Assembly: GCA_937880335.1 (NCBI GenBank)
Contig: CALFLJ010000089.1
Location: 1-28,698, forward strand
DNA: 28,698 nucleotides
Direction: 5' to 3'
Source: an uncultured Succinatimonas sp.
GTDB lineage: Bacteria; Pseudomonadota; Gammaproteobacteria; Enterobacterales; Succinivibrionaceae
This document shows, one piece after another, positions 22,762-28,698 of this stretch (its first letter is position 1; each line of letters starts with the position of its first letter). The notes beneath the pieces are model-generated. The model saw only the letters and a program-made list of their open reading frames with translations, was not told where the DNA came from and made no database searches. Made by a program: the position numbers and the translations under genes.

Positions 22762-24264
22762 ATGCAAACTTTAAATTTAAAGCTAAAGCCTGAGGCTAAA
22801 TCTGATTTACCTGTTAAGGCAATACAGTTTGGTGAGGGTAATTTCCTGCGCGGCTTTTTAGATTGGATGCTATTTAAACTTAATACTCAACATTTATTTA
22901 ATGGTCGCGTTTTAGCAGTACAACCTACACCTAATGGAAGGGTTCAGCCTAAACTTCAAAATCAAGATTCCCTTTACACAACCATTTTACATGGTGTAGT
23001 AGAGGGACAGGATTGTGAGGTAATTGATATTGTAAACACTATTGCAGATTGCTTAAATCCTTATGATGATGAGCAGTGGCAGAAACTAAAACAGGTCGCC
23101 TGTGATTTAAATGTTCAATTTGTATTTTCAAATACAACTGAGGCTGGCATTAGCTACGTTAAGGAAGATATTTTAGGAACAAAAGCTCCAACCTCTTTCC
23201 CAGCTAAATTAACCGCTATTTTATATGAGCGTTTTAAAGCTCATAAAGGTACAGATTGTGCCTGCGGAAGTGGTATTACCATCATGCCATGTGAGCTTTT
23301 AGATGATAATGGCACTAAGCTTAAAAATATAGTTTTAAAACATTGTGATGATTGTAATTTAGGTGATGAGTTTAAGGCTTATATAACAGAAGACTGCACC
23401 TTCTTAAATACTTTAGTCGATAGAGTTGTTTCAGGATTCCCAAAGGACAATAAAGAAGAGTGTGAGCAAAAACTAGGTTATGTTGATGAGCTTATGACCT
23501 GTGGTGAGATTTTCCATTTCTTGGCAATTGAAGGTGATGATAGTGTTAAGGAACTTCTGCCTTTTGAAAAAGCTGGTCTTAACGTAGTTGTTGCATCAGA
23601 TATTACCCCATATCGTTTACGTAAAGTAAGAATTTTGAATGGAGCTCATACCTCAAATGTTCCGGCAGCCTATCTTGCAGGTCTTGAGACTGTTTATGAC
23701 ATGATGATTGATAAGGTTACAGGTCCGTTTGTCCGTTCTGTAATTTATGATGAGATTATTCCTGCTGTTAAATTAGAAAAACAGATGTTAACCTCCTTTG
23801 CTGATGATGTTGTAAACCGTTTCTTAGATCCAACAATGCATCATCAGTTGGCTTCAATTTTAATGAATTGCACATCAAAGGTAAAAGCCAGAATTTTACC
23901 TACTATCTTAGATGCAAGATCTCAGGGGATTTTACCTACTAAGCTCTGTTTTGCTTTTGCAGCCTATATTGCTCTTTATAAGGATGCAAACTCTACTTTG
24001 CCTGTTGCTGTAAAGAGAGAGGGGGGTAAATGTGGTGAGTTTAATGATGATAAGTATGCAGTAGAGTCTTTGTCTAAAGCCTGGTCCTATTATAAGAAGT
24101 CCGAGACTACAGCTTTAATGGTTGTAAAAGCTGTTTTATCTGATGAAAACATATGGGGGCGCAACCTTTCATCTGATGTTGATTTAACAGCCCTAATAGC
24201 TAAATTGCTCCATGCAATTATTTCAGATGGTGTAAAAGCCACTATGTTAGATATACAGGATTAA
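22762..24264 (+). CDS. uxaB: Tagaturonate reductase (altronate oxidoreductase) UxaB
   Basis: This 500-residue NADH-dependent enzyme of the mannitol dehydrogenase family reduces D-tagaturonate to D-altronate. The N-terminal nucleotide-binding block is AIQFGEGNFLRGFLDWML. The C-terminal catalytic block includes RKVRILNGAHTSNVPAAYLA with the Lys-x-x-Leu-N-x-x-H pattern of the family. UxaB rather than UxuB (fructuronate reductase) is supported by the QPTPNGR segment and by uxaA directly downstream. ATG 22762 is chosen because AAGGA lies 8 bases before it. An upstream in-frame ATG at 22744 has none. It ends 4 bp before uxaA. Confidence 0.9.
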   Translation: MQTLNLKLKPEAKSDLPVKAIQFGEGNFLRGFLDWMLFKLNTQHLFNGRVLAVQPTPNGRVQPKLQNQDSLYTTILHGVVEGQDCEVIDIVNTIADCLNPYDDEQWQKLKQVACDLNVQFVFSNTTEAGISYVKEDILGTKAPTSFPAKLTAILYERFKAHKGTDCACGSGITIMPCELLDDNGTKLKNIVLKHCDDCNLGDEFKAYITEDCTFLNTLVDRVVSGFPKDNKEECEQKLGYVDELMTCGEIFHFLAIEGDDSVKELLPFEKAGLNVVVASDITPYRLRKVRILNGAHTSNVPAAYLAGLETVYDMMIDKVTGPFVRSVIYDEIIPAVKLEKQMLTSFADDVVNRFLDPTMHHQLASILMNCTSKVKARILPTILDARSQGILPTKLCFAFAAYIALYKDANSTLPVAVKREGGKCGEFNDDKYAVESLSKAWSYYKKSETTALMVVKAVLSDENIWGRNLSSDVDLTALIAKLLHAIISDGVKATMLDIQD

Positions 24265-24268
24265 GCAT

Positions 24269-25756
24269 ATGCAAGCTCTTGTTATAAATAAAGAAGATGT
24301 AGTAGCTGTAGCATTAGAGAAGATAGATGCTAAAAGCAAGGTATATCTTCATAATTTTGGTGAAATAGAGGTTCTTGAGGATATTCCACGTGGTCATAAA
24401 TTTTCCATATATGATCTAAAAGCTGGTGATATGATCATTAAATATGGAAATCCAATAGGTTATGCTAAGTGTGATATTAAGAAGGGATCTCATGTTCACA
24501 CTCAAAATGTTAAGACTAATTTAGGCGGAAAATCTGATTATAGCTATCAAAAACAAGCAAGTCCTGATTTAAAGATAGTGTCACGTACCTTTGACGGATA
24601 TGTAAGAACTGATGGTAGTGTGGGGATTCGCAATGAGCTTTGGATTATTCCAACGGTTTTTTGTGTAAACCAGATTGCACGTGAGCTTGAGCAATATGCA
24701 AAGGATAAATTGGGAAATTACGAAAATGTTGATGGAGCCTTAGCCTTATGCCATCCTTTTGGATGTTCTCAAATGGGAGAGGATCAGGAGACAACCCGTA
24801 AGATTCTAGCTTGTTTATCTCATCATCAAAACGCAGGTGCTGTTTTATTTTTAGGTTTAGGATGCGAGAATTCTAATATCGAGGTAATTAAAAAATATTT
24901 AGATTTAGATGACGATCGTCTTGCCTTTTTAAATACTCAGGATGTTGAGGATGAGTTAGATGCAGGATTTGCTTTAGTTGATAAACTTTTAGAAAAAGCA
25001 AACCTGTCTACTCGCAGTACAGTTCCTCTATCAAAGCTTCGTATAGGCCTTAAGTGTGGCGGATCAGATGGTCTATCTGGAATTACAGCTAATCCTCTTA
25101 TTGGTCGCGTAAGTGACTTAGTTGTAGCAGCAGGAGGCACATCAGTGATGACTGAGGTGCCTGAGATGTTTGGCGCTGAACAATTGCTTATGAATAGAGC
25201 TAAAGATGAAAACGTCTTCTTAAAGACTGTTGATTTAATCAATAACTTTAAGCAGTACTTTATCTCTCATGGCGAAACAGTATCTGAAAATCCATCTCCA
25301 GGTAATAAAGCTGGCGGTATTACAACTTTAGAGGACAAGTCTTTAGGCTGCGTACAAAAAGGTGGCAAGTCCATAGTATCTGATGTAATCAGCTATGGTG
25401 AGAGGATAAAGAACTCTGGCTTAAATCTCTTGCAGGGGCCAGGTTCAGATGGTGTATCTTGTTCTGCTTTAGCAGCTTGCGGTTGTGATTTAATTTTATT
25501 CTCAACCGGGCGCGGAACTCCTTTTGCTACAGTAATTCCGACTATTAAAATTTCAACTAATACTGATCTTTATAAGCGTAAAGGGGGTAATTGGATTGAT
25601 TTTAATGCCGGTGAAATCGTAGAGGGAAAGGATATAGATGAGCTTGCTCTGGAGCTTTTAGATTACATTATAAGTGTTGCCTCAGGAAAGGAGACTGCGT
25701 CTGAGAAGAGGGGCTTCCATGAACTTCTAATTTGGAAGGATGGCGTTACCTTATAA
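24269..25756 (+). CDS. uxaA: Altronate dehydratase (altronate hydrolase) UxaA
   Basis: This 495-residue iron-dependent dehydratase converts D-altronate to 2-keto-3-deoxy-D-gluconate (KDG). The N-terminal ~95 residues are an SAF domain (IPRGHKFSIYDLKAGDMIIKYG type), linked to the large UxaA/GarD domain. Metal-site cysteines lie in LCHPFGCSQMGED, FLGLGCENSN and IGLKCGGSDGLSGITANP. The C-terminus has LLQGPGSDGVSCSALAACG and ISTNTDLYKRKGGNWIDFNAG, both typical. Length matches the family. It is the last gene of this transcript and is followed by an unusual hairpin. Confidence 0.95.
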   Translation: MQALVINKEDVVAVALEKIDAKSKVYLHNFGEIEVLEDIPRGHKFSIYDLKAGDMIIKYGNPIGYAKCDIKKGSHVHTQNVKTNLGGKSDYSYQKQASPDLKIVSRTFDGYVRTDGSVGIRNELWIIPTVFCVNQIARELEQYAKDKLGNYENVDGALALCHPFGCSQMGEDQETTRKILACLSHHQNAGAVLFLGLGCENSNIEVIKKYLDLDDDRLAFLNTQDVEDELDAGFALVDKLLEKANLSTRSTVPLSKLRIGLKCGGSDGLSGITANPLIGRVSDLVVAAGGTSVMTEVPEMFGAEQLLMNRAKDENVFLKTVDLINNFKQYFISHGETVSENPSPGNKAGGITTLEDKSLGCVQKGGKSIVSDVISYGERIKNSGLNLLQGPGSDGVSCSALAACGCDLILFSTGRGTPFATVIPTIKISTNTDLYKRKGGNWIDFNAGEIVEGKDIDELALELLDYIISVASGKETASEKRGFHELLIWKDGVTL

Positions 25757-25790
25757 AGATATTTAATAAAAAGCTTATTAACATAATCTG

Positions 25791-25864
25791 TTTAATCCCT
25801 GGAAGTAGGGTGCCCCCAGTAAGTTGAACAAATTTATTGGGGGCACCGCAACAAGGGAATTAAA
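25791..25864 (+). repeat. Two-tiered hairpin between uxaA and GntR 2 (element C, contains AAGTTGAACA)
   Basis: The inner stem GGTGCCCCCA (25809-25818) pairs perfectly with TGGGGGCACC (25838-25847). The outer stem TTTAAT/CCCT (25791-25800) pairs with AGGG/ATTAAA (25854-25864, one bulge). The 19-nt apical loop GTAAGTTGAACAAATTTAT carries the motif shared with elements A and B. No U-run follows on either strand, so it is not a standard terminator. It is very GC-rich for this region. It may be a mobile-element relic or an RNA element at a convergent gene end. Confidence 0.6.
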
Positions 25865-25878
25865 ACAGAGGTTGAAAT

Positions 25879-26595
25879 TTAATCTACAAACCAGCTCTTA
25901 TTTTTACATTTTGTAATAGTAAGCTCTAGAGATTCGCGTGTTGCATTGATGTGTTTTAACATCTCTTTTTGACATAAATCAGGATCACGCTTTTCAAGAG
26001 CATCCAAAATTCTTTGATGAGATATGGATGTTACATCCATAGGAATAACTTGATCTTCAAGTGAGAGGAAGCGGACGCGGTCCATAACTCCCTTTACATT
26101 TTCAATAATATTCCAAGCCCTACTCATACCAGCTGTTTTTAAAATTAAAGCATGGAAAGCATCATCGTAGGCGAAGTGATCTCTAATGCTGTAATCTCGT
26201 GCAGACTGTTTTTGTTTTTCAAGATTTTTGTGTAAATCCTCAAGGATTTCATCAGTCATATTTTCAGCTGCACTTCGTATGAAGAAGCCTTCAATTGCGC
26301 AACGGATCTGAGCTCCTTGTATAACGTCACTCTTACTAATAGGCGCCACTTTAGTGGTACGTTTAGGAGTTATGATTACAAATTCATTTTCTGACAATTT
26401 AATTAAGGCTTCACGAACTGGCTGGCGTGAGATTTTAAATTGAAATTTACTTGAGACAACATTTTCAGAAAGCGGATCACCTGGTAATAATCTGCATTCA
26501 ATAATAGCTCGTTTTAAAAATCGGTAGATTTGCTGATTTAGTGGCTCTTTACTATTGTCTATGGCAAATTCTGTTGAAAGATAAAATTCGTTCAC
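25879..26595 (-). CDS. GntR-family (FCD) transcriptional regulator 2
   Basis: This 238-residue regulator is a clear paralogue of regulator 1 at 17451-18164, with about half the residues identical by eye along the whole length. The winged helix is QIYRFLKRAIIECRLLPGD followed by SRQPVREALIKLSENEF. The FCD domain keeps metal residues in DDAFHALIL, ISHQRIL and LKHINA. The frame opens at an ATG at 26628, but a GTG start at 26595 has GAGGA upstream with suitable spacing. It also gives MNEFYLSTEFAIDNSKEP, which aligns with residue 1 of the paralogue. It is divergent from kdgK-eda and probably controls that unit. The effector may be KDG or a related acid. Confidence 0.86.
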   Translation of the reverse strand: MNEFYLSTEFAIDNSKEPLNQQIYRFLKRAIIECRLLPGDPLSENVVSSKFQFKISRQPVREALIKLSENEFVIITPKRTTKVAPISKSDVIQGAQIRCAIEGFFIRSAAENMTDEILEDLHKNLEKQKQSARDYSIRDHFAYDDAFHALILKTAGMSRAWNIIENVKGVMDRVRFLSLEDQVIPMDVTSISHQRILDALEKRDPDLCQKEMLKHINATRESLELTITKCKNKSWFVD

Positions 26596-26964
26596 AATTA
26601 GATCCTCTTTGGTGCCTTTTTGGCACATAGCAATTTTCTCTATTATTTCATAATAATAGAAAATTTAAACCGGTTTTATGCAAAAAATATTTCTAATATT
26701 TACATATATTTCATGTATTTTTGAAAATTTAAAGCTAAATAATTTTTAAATAAAAATTTTTAAGGTCTAAAAGCAACATTTAAGATGTGCAAACATGCCA
26801 CAATTGTTACTTTTTAATAAAAAATTTTGTAAGCTATGTCTTGAATTAAGAGCGAAAAGACTGAAATTATTCTAAAAAAATATTAAAATTGATAGTTACT
26901 AATGCATTAAAGTGCACAGAATATATTTAATAAATTATAAATATCTGTATTAAAGGAGATAGAC
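26596..26964. promoter_or_regulatory. Divergent control region between GntR 2 and kdgK
   Basis: This region of ~370 bp is very AT-rich. GTGCC-TTTTT-GGCAC (26612-26626) is a small hairpin in the GntR 2 leader. CTATTAT-N6-ATAATAG (26640-26659) and TACAT-N7-ATGTA (26701-26717) are perfect inverted repeats suited to a dimeric regulator and could be operators for autoregulation or kdgK control. AAAGGAGA lies 7 bases before the kdgK ATG. A clear -35/-10 pair for kdgK was not identified. Confidence 0.4.
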
Positions 26965-27921
26965 ATGGGTAAAGGTTTAGTTCTGGCCGGCGAGCCAATG
27001 GGCTTATTAATTGCACAGAGTGAAGGCCCTCTTGATAGTGTTCAAGGTTACAGTTTAGCTGTAGCTGGCGCTGAATTTAACGTTGCTACCGGTTCCGCTC
27101 GTTTAGGTCACAAAACCGCATATCTTACCAAGTTGGGAGATGATCCTTTTGGTAAGCTTATTACTCGTACCTTAAGAAATAATAAGATCGATGACAGTTT
27201 AGTTATCTTCTCTGATGAGAAGCGTACTGGCTTTATGTTAAAGAGCAAGGTGTCTAAAGGCGATCCTGAGATTTTCTACATGCGCAAAGGTTCTGCTGCA
27301 TCAACATTATCTGAGGAAGACGTTGAGAAGATTGACTTTACCCAGTTCTCTCATATTCATTTAACTGGCATTTTACCAGCATTAACTGATTCTACCCGCG
27401 CTGCAGTTAAGCTTATGTTAAAGAAAGCTCGTGAGGCTAACTTATATGTTTCCTTTGATCCTAACCTGCGTCCTCAGTTATGGCCTTCTCAGGAAGTAAT
27501 GGTCAGTTACATCAATGACTTAGCATCTAAGGCCGATATGGTTTTACCAGGCGACGGCGAGGGCAAGATCCTCTGCGGAACTACTGATCCTCATGAGATT
27601 AATAAGTTCTATCGTGGCTTAGGCGCTAAGACTGTTATCACTAAGTGCGGTCCTAAGGGTGCATTATGCTCTGACGGTGATCGTGAGTTTATGATCCCAG
27701 GCTTTATTATTGATAAGGTTGTAGATACTGTTGGTGCTGGCGATGGCTTTGCTACTGGTGTATTAACAGGCCTTATGGAAGGTTTACCTCTTGAGAAGTG
27801 TGTTGAGCGTGCTTGCGCCATTGGTGCAATTCAGTGTACCTTTGTTGGCGATAATGAGGGCTTGCCAACTCCTGAGCAGTTACAGGCCTTTATTGATACC
27901 CACAAGCGCGTTGAGCTCTAA
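26965..27921 (+). CDS. kdgK: 2-keto-3-deoxygluconate kinase KdgK
   Basis: This 318-residue cytosolic PfkB/ribokinase-family enzyme phosphorylates KDG to KDPG with ATP. Visible motifs are GAEFNVATGSARLG (substrate lid region), the PfkB-1 region around AYLTKLGDDPFG, FDPNLRPQLW, and PfkB-2 with the catalytic Asp in DTVGAGDGFATGVLTG. The start is secure, with AAAGGAGA just upstream. Codon choice looks more optimised than in neighbouring genes, suggesting strong expression. It lies 17 bp before eda, so the two form an operon that completes the lower Entner-Doudoroff branch fed by uxaA. Confidence 0.94.
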   Translation: MGKGLVLAGEPMGLLIAQSEGPLDSVQGYSLAVAGAEFNVATGSARLGHKTAYLTKLGDDPFGKLITRTLRNNKIDDSLVIFSDEKRTGFMLKSKVSKGDPEIFYMRKGSAASTLSEEDVEKIDFTQFSHIHLTGILPALTDSTRAAVKLMLKKAREANLYVSFDPNLRPQLWPSQEVMVSYINDLASKADMVLPGDGEGKILCGTTDPHEINKFYRGLGAKTVITKCGPKGALCSDGDREFMIPGFIIDKVVDTVGAGDGFATGVLTGLMEGLPLEKCVERACAIGAIQCTFVGDNEGLPTPEQLQAFIDTHKRVEL

Positions 27922-27938
27922 TATTTAAGGTCAAAAAA

Positions 27939-28583
27939 ATGTCTAAATTTGAAGTTTTTAATAAGATTGGTGCAATCAAGATTGTTCCATTAGTATCTAT
28001 CACTGATATTAACGACGCAGTTCCTCTGGCAAAGGCTTTGGTTGCAGGTGGAATTCCTGTAGCTGAGGTTACTTTCCGCACACCATTAGGTGGCGAGGCA
28101 ATTAAGCTTATGGCTAAGGAAGTTCCTGAGATCATTGTAGGCTCAGGTACTGTTCACGATATTGACCATGCTTGGGAGACTTTAGATAATGGTGGTAAGT
28201 TCGTTATCACCCCAGGTTTTAACCCTAAGGTTGTTGACTGGTGCTTAAAGCATGATTTACCTGTATGTCCAGGTACTGTAACTCCTGCAGATCTTGAGCA
28301 GGCTTTAGATTTCGGTCTTGATACTGTTAAGTTCTTCCCTGCCGGTGCTTATGGTGGAACTAAGACCTTAAAGGCTTTACAGGGGCCTTATGCTGACCTT
28401 AAGTTCGTTCCAACTGGTGGTGTAAGTCTTGATAACCTCCGTGAGTATCTCTCTTTATCTAACGTAGCTGCAGCTGGTGGTAGTTTCATTCCTCCGTCAG
28501 ATCTCATGAAGGCTAAGGATTGGACTGGTATTGAGAAGTTAGGTAAGAGTATCAATGAACTTATCGCTGACTTAAAGAAATAA
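27939..28583 (+). CDS. eda: KDPG/KHG aldolase Eda
   Basis: This 214-residue class I aldolase splits KDPG into pyruvate and glyceraldehyde-3-phosphate. The catalytic residues match E. coli Eda: E43 in VAEVTFRT acts as general base and K131 in TVKFFPAGAYGG forms the Schiff base. IIVGSGTV, FVITPGFNP and CPGTVTPADLE complete the TIM-barrel motifs, and FVPTGGVSLDNL is the phosphate-binding loop. Length is normal. AAGG lies about 10 bases before the ATG. It is the second gene of the kdgK-eda unit. No clear terminator follows before the end of the window. Confidence 0.95.
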   Translation: MSKFEVFNKIGAIKIVPLVSITDINDAVPLAKALVAGGIPVAEVTFRTPLGGEAIKLMAKEVPEIIVGSGTVHDIDHAWETLDNGGKFVITPGFNPKVVDWCLKHDLPVCPGTVTPADLEQALDFGLDTVKFFPAGAYGGTKTLKALQGPYADLKFVPTGGVSLDNLREYLSLSNVAAAGGSFIPPSDLMKAKDWTGIEKLGKSINELIADLKK

Positions 28584-28698
28584 TTAAGCGTAGCAATTTA
28601 TACTCTTTCAATAATTAGTAGAAATCTCTGGTGACAACTCATACCCAAACTTTGTAGATCATAGTTTCTAATTTTTGACTATCTTCTTAGGGTAAGGG

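Overview
The window is an AT-rich bacterial chromosome segment. FabV, AlaA, a fused chorismate mutase/prephenate dehydratase, PBP4, FolD, CCA-encoding tRNAs and a UxaB/UxaA/KdgK/Eda sugar-acid pathway together suggest a gammaproteobacterium. Low GC and TRAP transport fit an anaerobic gut lineage such as Succinivibrionaceae. That placement is inference, because no rRNA or long diagnostic protein is present.

Layout. 1-438 is the 3' end of a DEAD-box RNA helicase (+). A shared bidirectional terminator separates it from an AraJ-like MFS exporter (-). 1851-4020 is a complete IS1634-type insertion sequence with terminal inverted repeats and a 6-bp target duplication. It landed between an rRNA methyltransferase gene and that gene's own terminator. 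4037-8742 (-) is a housekeeping run: dacB, alaA, a DUF4357 protein and the RsmB-type methyltransferase. fabV (+) is divergent from dacB. 10222-13122 (-) is TauE/SafE permease, folD and a Dam-like methyltransferase. 13392-13815 (+) is a tRNA operon, Pro(CGG)-Arg(TCT)-His(GTG)-Leu(TAG), with a strong promoter. A secreted Sel1-repeat protein (+), pheA (-) and a Bax-inhibitor-1-like membrane protein (-) follow.

17451-28583 is a sugar-acid catabolic island. A GntR/FCD regulator (-) is divergent from a TRAP transporter (dctP, dctQ, dctM), a zinc dehydrogenase of the L-galactonate/L-gulonate 5-dehydrogenase type, uxaB and uxaA. A second, paralogous GntR regulator (-) is divergent from kdgK and eda. 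The implied route is: aldonate import, oxidation to a keto-uronate, tagaturonate to altronate (UxaB), altronate to KDG (UxaA), KDG to KDPG (KdgK), KDPG to pyruvate plus glyceraldehyde-3-phosphate (Eda). No uronate isomerase (uxaC) is present, so an imported aldonate rather than a uronate is a likely entry point. The dctM permease gene carries a one-base frameshift at a T5 run.

The least explained signal is a short motif, AAGTTGAACA, found inside three separate intergenic hairpins (10143-10223, 22659-22732, 25791-25864). A degenerate fourth copy lies after the tRNA operon. The stems differ while the enclosed motif is kept. This could be decayed ends of one mobile-element family or a conserved RNA element.
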